In this document: positions 49,911 through 60,083 of the stretch, piece by piece | Layout: each line of letters opens with the position of its first letter | How positions within the stretch are numbered: the stretch's first letter is position 1 | Assembly: GCF_048263965.1 (NCBI RefSeq) | Contig: NZ_JBLXDO010000001.1 | Span: 434,001 to 498,000, forward strand | DNA from: Ferrimonas sp048263965 | Lineage (GTDB): Bacteria; Pseudomonadota; Gammaproteobacteria; Enterobacterales; Shewanellaceae | Direction of reading: 5' to 3' | Length of the DNA: 64,000 nt | Program-made: the position numbers and the translations under genes | The notes under the pieces: generated by a model | What the model saw: only the letters and a program-made list of their open reading frames with translations | What the model was told of the DNA's origin: nothing | Database searches by the model: none

Positions 49911-50060
49911 CCGGTAAGTCACATCTAGGTTGGGGACGGAGTCGTCGGGAGGGCATGGTACCAGCGGCTTGGGGGCCAGCGCAAAGAGGGAGAGGCAAAA
50001 TACGGGCCTCTGTGGCATCTTTTTTTACCGGGGTCTGGGCAAAAAAATTTTGACTTCACC

Positions 50061-50088
50061 CTTGTGTTTTCAGCCATCGGCCCCATAT
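50061..50088 (+). promoter_or_regulatory. Sigma-32-type heat-shock promoter of groESL
   Basis: CTTGTGT (50061-50067) and CCCCATAT (50081-50088) with a 13-base spacer match the sigma-32 pattern CTTGAAA-n11-16-CCCCATnT. It lies about 80 bases upstream of groES. Confidence 0.85.
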
Positions 50089-50167
50089 TGAAAATCATCT
50101 GGCGGCGCAGGCCGCACATATTATTGAAGATTTGGTTTTAGACGGAACCTTTTAGGAGACATCAGAG

Positions 50168-50458
50168 ATGAAGATTCGTCCATTGCATGACCGGGTAATC
50201 GTTAAGCGTACCGAGGTTGAGTCCAAGTCCGCAGGCGGCATCGTACTGACCGGCAGTGCAGCGGAAAAGTCCACCCGTGGCCAAGTTATGGCCGTGGGTA
50301 ATGGTCGCATCCTGGACAGCGGTGAAGTGAAGCCCCTGGATGTGAAAGTAGGCGACGTTGTTATCTTCAACGAAGGCTATGGCGTTAAGACTGAGAAAGT
50401 GGACGGCGAAGAGGTCCTGATCATGTCCGAGGCCGATATTCTGGCCATCGTAGAATAA
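50168..50458 (+). CDS. groS: Co-chaperonin GroES
   Basis: 96 residues: MKIRPLHDRVIVKRTEVESKSAGGIVLTG mobile loop, GDVVIFNEGYGVKTEKVDGEEVLIMSEADILAIVE. AGGAGA site 6-9 bases upstream of ATG. Caps the GroEL folding chamber. Heat-shock operon with groEL. Confidence 0.99.
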   Translation: MKIRPLHDRVIVKRTEVESKSAGGIVLTGSAAEKSTRGQVMAVGNGRILDSGEVKPLDVKVGDVVIFNEGYGVKTEKVDGEEVLIMSEADILAIVE

Positions 50459-50498
50459 GTCACTCTGTAGATTCTGAATTTCAAAGGGAAAGCGCAAC

Positions 50499-52145
<1,647 letters not shown>

Positions 52146-52171
52146 TCTGCCGGTCTACCGACCTCCATGAA

Positions 52172-52200
52172 AAAACGGACGCCAAGGCGTCCGTTTTTTT
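52172..52200. terminator. Bidirectional intrinsic terminator
   Basis: ACGGACGCC-AA-GGCGTCCGT with A-run before and T-run after; ends groESL and the convergent thioesterase gene. Confidence 0.93.
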
Positions 52201-52220
52201 GTGCGCTTGGCTTTGGCGAG

Positions 52221-52661
52221 TTAACCCTCGGCATAGCCTTTGGCCTCTGCCAGAGGGGACTTGCCTCGTACAAAGATGCCGTTACCCCGACCGATCTCCC
52301 TTCCTTCGTCGTCGTAGACCACGGACTCGGCGATGAACTGGGTCCTGTTGCGATTCACTATCTTGCCCTCAGCGCGCATCTTGCCGTTGGCCACGGGACG
52401 GGTCAGATAGGTGGTGAAGGAGGTGGTCAGCACAAAGAACTCCGATTCCAGGGAGTTGGCGGCGAAGAAGGCGGCGTCATCCAGCATCTTGAAATAGACA
52501 GACCCATGAACACCGCCTGCTGAGTGATGGTACTGCTCGGACAGTTCAATCTCTATGCTGGCGCAGCCTTCGGATACCTCCATGGTTGGCTGGTAAAAGG
52601 CATTGATGGGGGCTGCCGCATACATGCTGACCAGCCTTTGGTAGTGATTCGAAGGGCTCAT
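52221..52661 (-). CDS. PaaI-type hotdog thioesterase
   Basis: 146 residues from ATG 52661 (AAGGATAAG directly upstream). Hotdog fold: QYHHSAGGVHGSVYFKMLDDAAFFAANSL central helix region, VLTTSFTTYLTRPVANGKMRAEGKIV, VYDDEGREIGRGNGIFV. The catalytic-type acid lies in the KMLDDAA segment. Hydrolyses some acyl-CoA; substrate unknown. Single gene. Confidence 0.88.
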   Translation of the reverse strand: MSPSNHYQRLVSMYAAAPINAFYQPTMEVSEGCASIEIELSEQYHHSAGGVHGSVYFKMLDDAAFFAANSLESEFFVLTTSFTTYLTRPVANGKMRAEGKIVNRNRTQFIAESVVYDDEGREIGRGNGIFVRGKSPLAEAKGYAEG

Positions 52662-52788
52662 CTTATCCTTGTCTCCCTGAAAGGCGCCGGTCGCTCCTTG
52701 GGGGGGGCGATCCGCATGGGGCGTCATTGACCCCTTTGGCCAAGATAGCCCCATGGGTGCGGGGTGACAACCGACTCAGCGAACTGAC

Positions 52789-53676
52789 CTAACCGAACAG
52801 CCTGGCTTCCAGCAGGTAGTCGAGCAGGCAGCGCACTCGTTGGGGGATCTGTCGCCTGGAGGGGTAGATAAGTGTGAAGATCAGCCGTTCGCTGCTGATC
52901 TCCGGCATCAGCTGAACCAGTCTGCCTTCGGCCAGCTCCTGCTGGACGGTCACCGGCAGCAGGCAGCCTATTCCCAGGCCGTCAGACATCATCTGCTGCA
53001 TCATCAGCGGGGAGCTGGTGCGGAAGAAGTCCGTGGGACGCACGGTGAGGCTGTTGCCCTGGTAAATCAGACGCTGCGTGCCATCTGAACCTGATTGAAA
53101 CAGGGTGATCCAGCGATGCTGCTCCAGGTCAGCGACACAGGTGGGGGTGCCATGTAGTTCGAGGTATTTTGGACTGGCGTACAGTGAAAACGCCTCTTCA
53201 TGCAGCACCCTGGCCACCAGGGAGTCATCTTTGGGAAAGCCGATGCGAATGCCCAGGTCGATCTGCTCGCCAATCAAGTCCAGGGGCTGGTCGCTGACCA
53301 CCAGGTCCAGCTGGATCTGCGGATAGCGTTGGCAAAACCCCTCCAGCACTGGTGCCAGGTGTTTGATGCCCACATCGTGGGTGACCGTCAGGGTCACTCG
53401 GCCACTGGGGACGGCGGGCTGACCTATGGCTTCGACGTCGTTCAGCACTTCCGGCAGGGTCCGGGCCAGCTGATAGATGCGATCCCCCTCCGGGGTGATC
53501 GCCAGCTGTCGGGTGGAGCGCTGAATCAGCCTGACGCCCAGCGTGGCTTCCAGCCCGGCCACCTGCTCGCTGACCCTGGAGCGGCTGGTGTTCAGCTTGC
53601 GGGCGGCGGCGGCAAAGCTGCCACTCTCCACCACCAGAGAGAAGATCGCCAACGGCTTCAGTTGGGAGAAGTTCAT
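52789..53676 (-). CDS. LysR family transcriptional regulator
   Basis: A 295-residue LTTR from ATG 53676: N-terminal HTH (MNFSQLKPLAIFSLVVESGSFAAAARKLN, SRSRVSEQVAGLEATLGVRLIQRSTRQ) and a periplasmic-binding-like effector domain (VTLTVTHDVGIKHLAPVLEGF). Divergent from qorB with 116 bases between starts; probably represses or activates it with a redox- or quinone-like signal, an inference from the divergence. Confidence 0.92.
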   Translation of the reverse strand: MNFSQLKPLAIFSLVVESGSFAAAARKLNTSRSRVSEQVAGLEATLGVRLIQRSTRQLAITPEGDRIYQLARTLPEVLNDVEAIGQPAVPSGRVTLTVTHDVGIKHLAPVLEGFCQRYPQIQLDLVVSDQPLDLIGEQIDLGIRIGFPKDDSLVARVLHEEAFSLYASPKYLELHGTPTCVADLEQHRWITLFQSGSDGTQRLIYQGNSLTVRPTDFFRTSSPLMMQQMMSDGLGIGCLLPVTVQQELAEGRLVQLMPEISSERLIFTLIYPSRRQIPQRVRCLLDYLLEARLFG

Positions 53677-53738
53677 TGTACTCAAATTCGGTGCGCTCCA
53701 TTCGGAAAGGCTCATCTAGTGGTGACAATCATTATTGC

Positions 53739-53758
53739 CGATACTGGCTGGCATATCG
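53739..53758. promoter_or_regulatory. Palindrome in the LysR/qorB divergent promoter
   Basis: CGATA (53739-53743) and TATCG (53754-53758) form a 5-bp-arm, 10-base-spacer dyad about 35 bases from the qorB start, the right place for a LysR binding site. Confidence 0.45.
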
Positions 53759-53792
53759 ACACGACAGAGACTCATTCCCCAAGGAGAACCCT

Positions 53793-54641
53793 ATGATCGC
53801 CATTACTGGAGCCAACGGCCAACTGGGCCGCCTCGTGATTCAATCCCTGCTGCAGCGGGTGTCTGCCGACCAGCTGATCGCCCTGGTACGCACGCCGGAG
53901 AAGGCGGAAGATCTGCGCGAGTTGGGCATCGCAGTGCGTGAGGCAGACTATGATCGCCCTGAGACTCTGGCACCGGCATTGGTGGGTGCCGACAAGCTGC
54001 TGCTGATCTCCGGCAGTGAAGTGGGCCAGCGAGTGCCTCAACACCGGGCGGTGATCGAGGCCGCCAGGGAAGCTGGGGTGAAGCTGCTTGCCTACACCAG
54101 TCTTCTCAAGGCGGACAGCTCTCCACTGGCTCTGGCCGCAGAGCACAAGGTGACTGAGCAGATGATTGCCGAGTCCGGCATTCCGGCAGTGATGCTGCGA
54201 AACGGCTGGTATACCGAGAACTATACCGCTCAGGCGCCAGGGCTGGTGGAGTTGGGTATGGTGGCTGGGGCGGCCGCTGAAGGTCAGCTGGCTACTGCGC
54301 CCAGAGCGGATTATGCCGAGGCGGCGGCGGTGGTGCTGACTTCGCAAGAGAGTCAGGCTGGCAAGGTGTATGAGTTGGCGGGCAGCAGTGCTTTTACCCT
54401 GACAGAGTTTGCCGAAGAACTGGCGAAGCAGAGTGGCAGGAAGGTGGAGTTTATTCCCATGTCTCAAGAGCAATTTGCCGGTGTGTTGGTTGGCGCTGGT
54501 TTGCCGGAAGGCTTTGCCGGTGCCCTGGCGGATGCTGAAGCGCACGCTGCCAGCGGTTGGTTGTTTGATGACAGTGGCGATCTGGAGCGGCTGATTGGAC
54601 GCCCCAGCATGCCATTGTCAGCCACATTGAATCTGGCCTGA
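53793..54641 (+). CDS. qorB: NAD(P)H:quinone oxidoreductase 2 (QorB/YtfG)
   Basis: A 282-residue SDR-fold NmrA-like reductase. ATG 53793 with AAGGAGA. Very close in wording to E. coli YtfG: MIAITGANGQLGRLVIQSLL, KLLLISGSEVGQRVPQHRAVIEAA, LRNGWYTENY, KVYELAGSSAFTLTEFAEEL. Reduces quinones or similar electrophiles with NADPH. Divergent from a LysR gene; in E. coli the neighbour is an HxlR regulator. Confidence 0.95.
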   Translation: MIAITGANGQLGRLVIQSLLQRVSADQLIALVRTPEKAEDLRELGIAVREADYDRPETLAPALVGADKLLLISGSEVGQRVPQHRAVIEAAREAGVKLLAYTSLLKADSSPLALAAEHKVTEQMIAESGIPAVMLRNGWYTENYTAQAPGLVELGMVAGAAAEGQLATAPRADYAEAAAVVLTSQESQAGKVYELAGSSAFTLTEFAEELAKQSGRKVEFIPMSQEQFAGVLVGAGLPEGFAGALADAEAHAASGWLFDDSGDLERLIGRPSMPLSATLNLA

Positions 54642-54660
54642 TAAAGCGTGGTGTCATTCG

Positions 54661-54686
54661 GGAAGCCGCTCTTCTGAGCGGCTTCC
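54661..54686 (+). terminator. Hairpin terminator after qorB
   Basis: GGAAGCCGCT-CTTCTG-AGCGGCTTCC, 10-bp perfect stem; the following T-run is short. Confidence 0.7.
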
Positions 54687-54812
54687 TGTTCAGTGCTGGT
54701 GGCCAGGATTCAAGATAAAGCGCTCTGGAATCGCCGGAGGAATCTCTCAAAGGTTAAGCCGGATACACCTGCCTTTTGAAGTCTTGCTTAAAAAAGTGAA
54801 TTAGATTGGCTT

Positions 54813-54876
54813 TGTGATCCAGATCGCAAATATTTGAGTGTTCTCATTGAATTTTTTTTGGCCAACTGGCTCTAAC
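54813..54876 (+). promoter_or_regulatory. CRP site and promoter of the DUF3016 gene
   Basis: TGTGA-TCCAGA-TCGCA at 54813-54828 matches 9 of 10 CRP consensus bases within AT flanks. -35 TTGAAT (54847-54852) and -10 TCTAAC (54871-54876) follow with an 18-base spacer, placing CRP about 62 bases upstream of the start site, the class I position. Confidence 0.65.
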
Positions 54877-54917
54877 CTTGTGAATGATCCAGTTTGATTC
54901 CGAACGAGGGGAGCACT

Positions 54918-55457
54918 ATGAGAGCTTTTGCCTGGCTGATGTTATTGGTGATGAGTCCATGGGCAGCTGCGCAGTCCGATGCGCAGGAGTGGCCGACACA
55001 AGACGGTCCGGTGACCGTGGTATGGCAGAGTCCTGATGATTACCGTGATGTCCGAGCCAATGCAGGGCGTCAGGACAGGTTTGAAAACCATGTGTTTGCC
55101 ACATTGGGCAAGGAGTTTCAGAAGTCTCTGAAGCCTTTGCTGAATGATGGTGAGAAGTTGGTCATTACCGTGACGGATCTGGACCTGGCTGGCGACGTTC
55201 GCCCCTCCTTCGGTGCGGCAGCCAATGACATCCGCATCGTCAAGAGTGTCTATCCACCGATGATTGAGTTCAGCTGGAGCCTGCAGGATGCCAGTGGCAA
55301 CCAGGTGGATGGCGATAAGGTGAAGATCAAGGATCTCAACTTCGAGCGTGGCTCCACCAGGGCTAGCCACTCCAGTGACTCACTGCGCTATGAAACCGCC
55401 ATGATCGAGAACTGGGCCAAACGGGATCTGCCTCAGCCCCTGGCAGCTCGCCGCTAA
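54918..55457 (+). CDS. DUF3016 family secreted protein
   Basis: 179 residues from ATG 54918 (GAGGGGAG upstream). Signal peptide MRAFAWLMLLVMSPWAAA. Mature part matches DUF3016: VTVVWQSPDDYRDVRANAGRQDRFENH, LVITVTDLDLAGDVRPSFG, DIRIVKSVYPPMIEFSWSLQDASGN, LRYETAMIENWAKR. Function unknown, periplasmic. A CRP site and a strong terminator bracket it as a single transcription unit. Confidence 0.88.
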   Translation: MRAFAWLMLLVMSPWAAAQSDAQEWPTQDGPVTVVWQSPDDYRDVRANAGRQDRFENHVFATLGKEFQKSLKPLLNDGEKLVITVTDLDLAGDVRPSFGAAANDIRIVKSVYPPMIEFSWSLQDASGNQVDGDKVKIKDLNFERGSTRASHSSDSLRYETAMIENWAKRDLPQPLAARR

Positions 55458-55474
55458 ACTCAACGAGTGCTGAA

Positions 55475-55507
55475 AAAGCCGGAGTCCCGCTGACTCCGGC
55501 TTTTTTT
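55475..55507 (+). terminator. Intrinsic terminator of the DUF3016 gene
   Basis: AAAGCCGGAGTC-CCGCT-GACTCCGGCTTT followed by T-run. Confidence 0.93.
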
Positions 55508-55546
55508 ATTGTATAAAGAAATGGGTGGATACAGAGGATGTTGCAG

Positions 55547-56410
55547 ATGAAGATTGCGGAGCATCGGCTGAGAGTCTCAAATCTGGAGCGCAGCATGGCG
55601 TTCTATCAGAGCCAGCTTGCCATGGAACTGGTCTCCCTGGAGTCAGAGGGCGGGAGACGGTGGGCCACCCTGAGTTATGGGTCAGCGCAGGCATCTCTGG
55701 TGCTGATAGAGGATGAGGTGCCCCTGGCTGTGGCGGTTCAACCCAACCCCGCCGAGGGCTATTGGAAGTTCTCGCTGGCGGTCGACTCGGTTGCGGGTGC
55801 GGTATGGGCATTGCGGCGCATGGGGGTGGCCACAGGAGAACCTTTCGAGGTTCCACAGGTGGCATTGCTGTGTCATTTCACCGATCCGGACGGCTATTGC
55901 ATAGAGCTGGTTCAGAGGATCTTTGGGTCGGTTGCCGAGCCTCTGGGGGAGTCGGGGTTTGCCAGCTTTGCGCCCTCTCTGCTGCTGTCAACGGTCAGGG
56001 TGAAGGATCCCGGGCTCTCCCTGGCCTTCTATCAGCAGGCCATGGGGATGCGACTGCTGTCACGACAACCTGTGCCTGAGCGCAACATGACCCTCTACTT
56101 TCTCGGCTATGACGATGCGTCGTTACCTGAGCCGGATCTGGAAGCTGTGGCCAACAGGGAGTGGCTGTGGCAGCGCCCCTATACCCTGTTGGAGCTGCAA
56201 CACATTCAGGGTACAGAGTCCCTGCCTGGCTTCCGATACCACAATGGGCCTGAGCGAGGGTTCGTTGGGCTCGGGGTGTTGGGGCTCGACCCCAGAGAGC
56301 TGAAATCGGAGCTGGCTCAGTGGGGCGTGCGCTGGGAGAGCGGCGGCCGCTGGGTGGACCCGGACGGCATTGCCTGGTCCCTTATTTCAATGGTGCACCA
56401 CGATTTGTGA
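55547..56410 (+). CDS. Two-domain glyoxalase I-like (VOC superfamily) protein
   Basis: 287 residues from ATG 55547 (AGAGG upstream; ATG 55538 is nearer and less likely). Two tandem VOC domains: ~1-125 (EHRLRVSNLERSMAFYQ ... HFTDPDGYCIELVQR) and ~140-285 (STVRVKDPGLSLAFYQQAMGMRLLSRQ ... LGYDD ... TLLELQHIQGT, GFVGLGVLGLD, VDPDGIAWSLI). The layout resembles eukaryote-type GLO1. By my alignment the Gln/His, His and Glu metal ligands are mostly replaced; only one Glu per domain is kept. Glyoxalase activity is therefore doubtful; another VOC reaction is possible. Confidence 0.8.
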   Translation: MKIAEHRLRVSNLERSMAFYQSQLAMELVSLESEGGRRWATLSYGSAQASLVLIEDEVPLAVAVQPNPAEGYWKFSLAVDSVAGAVWALRRMGVATGEPFEVPQVALLCHFTDPDGYCIELVQRIFGSVAEPLGESGFASFAPSLLLSTVRVKDPGLSLAFYQQAMGMRLLSRQPVPERNMTLYFLGYDDASLPEPDLEAVANREWLWQRPYTLLELQHIQGTESLPGFRYHNGPERGFVGLGVLGLDPRELKSELAQWGVRWESGGRWVDPDGIAWSLISMVHHDL

Positions 56411-56414
56411 GCGC

Positions 56415-56732
56415 TTACTTACCTGCGGCCTTCATTGACTCGCGAAACTGGGTCAGGGTGGAGAGCAGCAGCTCCAGCTTCTGCACCAGGGAGGGCAGTT
56501 TTTCGGCGCTGGGGGCCGCCTCAAACTGGTCAAACTCACCTACAACCTCTTCCAGGTAGGGCATGAAGCGGTTGGCTCTGGTGGTAAACCCCTGACCTTC
56601 AGGAAAGACAGATTCAAATTTTCCATGCCCCTCCTGACGCAACTGCTCCAGCATGGCATCGGCATCAACCACTTGACGGTAGGCTTGCTGAAAGGTGGCT
56701 TTAAACTGGGCGATCACCTGGTTGTAGGACAT
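56415..56732 (-). CDS. Small helical hypothetical protein
   Basis: 105 residues from ATG 56732 (GGAG close upstream). All-helical, with an acid-rich C-terminal helix (LPSLVQKLELLLSTLTQFRESMK). No signal peptide or membrane segment. I do not recognise it. Overlap-free convergent neighbour of the glyoxalase-like gene. Confidence 0.7.
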   Translation of the reverse strand: MSYNQVIAQFKATFQQAYRQVVDADAMLEQLRQEGHGKFESVFPEGQGFTTRANRFMPYLEEVVGEFDQFEAAPSAEKLPSLVQKLELLLSTLTQFRESMKAAGK

Positions 56733-56970
56733 AGACTCCAAATCCTTGCTCTGAAAAGTTAGTATCGGCTCTGAGGTATTGAATGGTGATGCCGACAACT
56801 TGGCCCAAGTCATCACCAAAGCTCAACACACCTCAGAACCCTATTATCCGGGTTGGCCAGGTTAAGAAAAGCCGTTTTAACCCAAAGGCTCAAATCGTCC
56901 GCGATCCTGGCCGATCAGGAAGATGCTCTCCGTTGGACAATGGAGGGACAGCCCTAACATTGGAGAGATC

Positions 56971-57804
56971 ATGCGACTGTTGTTATCCCTGCTGCTGTTT
57001 ACCACCCTGGCTTACGCGGCCCCTGATGACAAACCCCCCTTCTTCCATGTGCAGGGGCCCGAGGGACAGGCCTGGCTGCTGGGGTCGGTTCACGTGGGGC
57101 AGGAGGATTTTTACCCCTTTGCCGAGCAGATAGAGCAGGCTTTCATCGCCTCTAGGGTACTGGCGCTGGAGGCGGATACCCAGGATCCGGAGATAGCCCG
57201 CCAGATTCAGCCGTTTCTTTACGCCAAGTCCCCCCTTCCAGACAGCCTGTCCCGCAAGTTGGCGGCGTATTGCGGTGAGCGGGGAATGCAGTGCGATCCC
57301 AATCTGGCTCCCTGGATTCTGAGCTCACAACTGTTGATGGCGGAGATGGCCCGTGCGGGCTACCAGTCTGCCCAGGGCGTCGAGGCCTATTTCAGTGAGC
57401 GTCGCGGTCAGAGACCCTTGTGGGAGCTGGAGGGGATGCTGTTGCAGATGCGGGTGTTCGATGGTTTGTCTGATGACACTCAGCAGGCGATGCTCGAGGG
57501 GGCGATGGAGCCCATGGATGTCGGGCCGCTGCTGAATGCCTGGCGCCGCGGCGATCATGACCTGCTGGCAAAGCTCACCTTCGAGGATATCGCCGAAGAA
57601 CCGGAAGCCTGGGAGGCGTTGATGGTCAAACGCAACCAGGGGATGAGAGACACCCTGATCTCCTGGCTGGAGGATGCCAAGGGGCCAATATTCGTGGTGG
57701 TTGGCGCCGGTCATCTGGTGGGTGAAGAGAGTGTGGTGGCCCTACTCAGAGAGCAGGGCGTCACCGTGACCAACTGCTGGCAGAGTCGCTGCCCTGCCAA
57801 CTGA
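56971..57804 (+). CDS. TraB/GumN family protein
   Basis: 277 residues from ATG 56971 (GGAGAG upstream). Signal peptide MRLLLSLLLFTTLAYA, then FFHVQGPEGQAWLLGSVHVGQEDFYPF, ALEADTQDPE, the GVEAYFSERRGQRP segment, and C-terminal IFVVVGAGHLVGEESVVALL. These are the GSxH and GAGHL motifs of TraB/GumN, thought to be metal-dependent hydrolases (related to Tiki proteases). Substrate unknown. Confidence 0.9.
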   Translation: MRLLLSLLLFTTLAYAAPDDKPPFFHVQGPEGQAWLLGSVHVGQEDFYPFAEQIEQAFIASRVLALEADTQDPEIARQIQPFLYAKSPLPDSLSRKLAAYCGERGMQCDPNLAPWILSSQLLMAEMARAGYQSAQGVEAYFSERRGQRPLWELEGMLLQMRVFDGLSDDTQQAMLEGAMEPMDVGPLLNAWRRGDHDLLAKLTFEDIAEEPEAWEALMVKRNQGMRDTLISWLEDAKGPIFVVVGAGHLVGEESVVALLREQGVTVTNCWQSRCPAN

Positions 57805-57811
57805 GGCCAAA

Positions 57812-58351
57812 TCAGAGTCTTTGCTGGATCCAGCTCCAGGCGTTATCGGCCTGCTGGGCGTCGTAGGCGGTCGCCCTGGGGTTGATAAAGCCGTGGGGGG
57901 CTTCGGTCAGCTGGACACTGGCGGGCCACTGGGCCTGAGCCAGTTTGTCGCTGCCTGCATCCTCCTGGCATAACAGCAGGTGGGTCTCCACTGGCAGGGG
58001 CGCGTGCAATTGGGGCAGTTCACTGCCGTAGACCAGGATCGCTTTCTGGACCTGAGGGAAACTGCGGCGACTCAGCAGGGTGGCGATGGCATTGGCCCCG
58101 GCGGAAAATCCAAGCAGAGTCACTGGCGCATCGTGGCCATCCAGCCAGGCTTCCAGTTTATCCACGTAGCCGGGTTTGCTGCAGCGGCACAGGAAGTAGT
58201 CGTAGGCTTGCTGCTGATCGTTAAAGGCAAAAGGTTGACCGGCATAGGGGTCAAGCAGCTGACACTCCCCGGCGTGTTGGCTGAGGCTCTCTATCTGGCC
58301 CTTCATGCTGGCGTGCTGGCCCCAGATGTCGGTGACCCAAAGCAGTGACAT
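57812..58351 (-). CDS. Dienelactone-hydrolase-like alpha/beta hydrolase
   Basis: 179 residues from ATG 58351 (GGAAGGAG upstream). Nucleophile elbow LLGFSAGANAIATLL (Ser rather than the Cys of dienelactone hydrolase), Asp in LLLCQEDAGSDK, His in EAPHGFINPRA. Cytoplasmic serine hydrolase; substrate unknown. Downstream of epmB on the other side of a 38-base gap, same strand direction. Confidence 0.85.
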   Translation of the reverse strand: MSLLWVTDIWGQHASMKGQIESLSQHAGECQLLDPYAGQPFAFNDQQQAYDYFLCRCSKPGYVDKLEAWLDGHDAPVTLLGFSAGANAIATLLSRRSFPQVQKAILVYGSELPQLHAPLPVETHLLLCQEDAGSDKLAQAQWPASVQLTEAPHGFINPRATAYDAQQADNAWSWIQQRL

Positions 58352-58389
58352 AGTTGGTTCTCCTTCCAAATCTGGCGGAATTGTACCTC

Positions 58390-59403
58390 TCAGGCCAAGT
58401 GCAGATCCACCGGGGTCTTGCTGTTGCGTCCACCAACCTCTCTCACCAGCCTGGGCACCAGAAAGCCTGGCATGGCCTCGAGCAGCTGTGACATCAGCTC
58501 CCGGGCCCTGGACTCAGGCAGATCGAAATGGGCAGCGCCCTGAACCTTATCGAGCAGGTGCAGGTAGTAGGGCAGGACCCCGGCATCGAACAGCGCCTCG
58601 CTGAGCCGGCCCAGCACCTCGGCACTGTCGTTTACCCCCCGGAGCAGCACCGACTGGTTCAGCAGGGTTACCCCCGACTGGCTGAGCATCAGCAGCTTTT
58701 CTTTTAACTCTGGGGTGATCTCATTGGGGTGGTTGATGTGCAGCACCAGCACTGCTTTGAGCCGGGTACTGGTGAGCAGTTGCTCCAGTTCGGTGGTCAG
58801 TCGGGCGGGCAACACCACAGGCAACCTGGAATGGATCCTCAGCCGGGTCAGGTGAGGCAGAGTTTCTAGGCGCTTAATCAGCCGCTGCAGGTGGGCGTCC
58901 TTGGCCATCAGGGGATCGCCCCCGGACAGAATCACTTCGTTGAGTCGGGTGTCTGACGCCAGGTAGTCGATGGCCTGCTCCATCGCCGACCCGCTCAGCT
59001 GATTGTCCCCATAGGGAAAATGACGTCGGAAGCAGTAGCGGCAGTTCACTGCGCAGCCTCCCTTGAGCATCAGCAGGGCGCGGCTGCGATATTTGTGCAG
59101 TATGCCCGGTACGGCGGAGGCTTGCTCCTCCAGAGGATCGGGACCGTACCCGGCGATCTGGTCAAACTCTCTGGCTGCGGGGAGCACCTGCAAAAGCAGC
59201 GGATCTCTGGGGTTGCCCTTTTCCATGGCGGCCACGAAGGGGCGGGGAACCCGCATCGGAAACAGGGTGCGAGCCGCTGTCTCTTCGGCGAAGCATTCTG
59301 GGTCGAGATCCAGGGCTTCGAGGAGCAGTTTGGGATCTGTATAGGCTTGCGCCAACTCCTGTTGCCAGCAGTCGTGCAAATTCAGGGAATTTCGGGTTAT
59401 CAT
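58390..59403 (-). CDS. epmB: EF-P beta-lysylation radical SAM enzyme EpmB (lysine 2,3-aminomutase)
   Basis: 337 residues. Converts (S)-alpha-lysine to (R)-beta-lysine for EF-P modification. Radical SAM cluster CAVNCRYCFRRHFPYG, LNEVILSGGDPLMAKD for SAM and PLP-Lys region HFDLPESRARELMSQLL. Divergent from efp with 42 bases between starts, the classic arrangement. Confidence 0.97.
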   Translation of the reverse strand: MITRNSLNLHDCWQQELAQAYTDPKLLLEALDLDPECFAEETAARTLFPMRVPRPFVAAMEKGNPRDPLLLQVLPAAREFDQIAGYGPDPLEEQASAVPGILHKYRSRALLMLKGGCAVNCRYCFRRHFPYGDNQLSGSAMEQAIDYLASDTRLNEVILSGGDPLMAKDAHLQRLIKRLETLPHLTRLRIHSRLPVVLPARLTTELEQLLTSTRLKAVLVLHINHPNEITPELKEKLLMLSQSGVTLLNQSVLLRGVNDSAEVLGRLSEALFDAGVLPYYLHLLDKVQGAAHFDLPESRARELMSQLLEAMPGFLVPRLVREVGGRNSKTPVDLHLA

Positions 59404-59444
59404 TTACCGTTAGACGTCAAAACGACCTGTTGGAAGAGAAAATA

Positions 59445-60017
59445 ATGGCTTCTTACTCAACGAACGAATTTCGCTCCGGCCTAAAGATAATGCTGGATGG
59501 CGAGCCGTGCAACATCATTGAGAACGAGTTTGTAAAACCTGGCAAAGGCCAGGCCTTTAACCGCGTAAAAATCCGCAAATTGCTTACAGGCAAGGTGCTG
59601 GAGAAAACCTTTAAGTCCGGCGAATCCGTGGAAGCGGCGGATGTGATGGATCATGACCTGGCTTACCTGTACAACGACGGTGAGTTCTGGCACTTCATGA
59701 ACAACGACACCTTCGAGCAGATCGCGGCCGATGCCAAGGCTGTGGGTGACGCCGAGAAGTGGCTGGTGGAGCAGGATGTCTGCACCATCACCGTCTGGAA
59801 CGACAACCCCATCGTGGTGACTCCGCCCAACTTCGTGACTCTGGAAGTGACTGAGACCGATCCCGGCCTGAAGGGCGACACCCAGGGCACCGGCGGCAAG
59901 CCTGCCACCCTGTCCACTGGTGCCGTGGTGCGTGTTCCTCTGTTCATCCAGATCGGTGAGATGGTGAAGGTGGATACCCGTACCGGTGAATACGTAGAGC
60001 GTGTTCGCACCAAGTAA
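59445..60017 (+). CDS. efp: Elongation factor P
   Basis: 190 residues from ATG 59445. Relieves ribosome stalling at polyproline. KPGKGQAF holds Lys34, the beta-lysylation site, and GEYVERV is the C-terminal end. All three modification genes lie here (epmB divergent, epmA downstream). Confidence 0.99.
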   Translation: MASYSTNEFRSGLKIMLDGEPCNIIENEFVKPGKGQAFNRVKIRKLLTGKVLEKTFKSGESVEAADVMDHDLAYLYNDGEFWHFMNNDTFEQIAADAKAVGDAEKWLVEQDVCTITVWNDNPIVVTPPNFVTLEVTETDPGLKGDTQGTGGKPATLSTGAVVRVPLFIQIGEMVKVDTRTGEYVERVRTK

Positions 60018-60040
60018 TCACAGCCTAAGCTTGTGAGATA

Positions 60041-60066
60041 AACAGTGGGCCAAGGCCCACTGTTTT
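60041..60066 (+). terminator. Intrinsic terminator between efp and epmA
   Basis: ACAGTGGGCC-AA-GGCCCACTGT followed by TTTT. Confidence 0.9.
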
Positions 60067-60083
60067 TGTTTATGGAGACCCCA

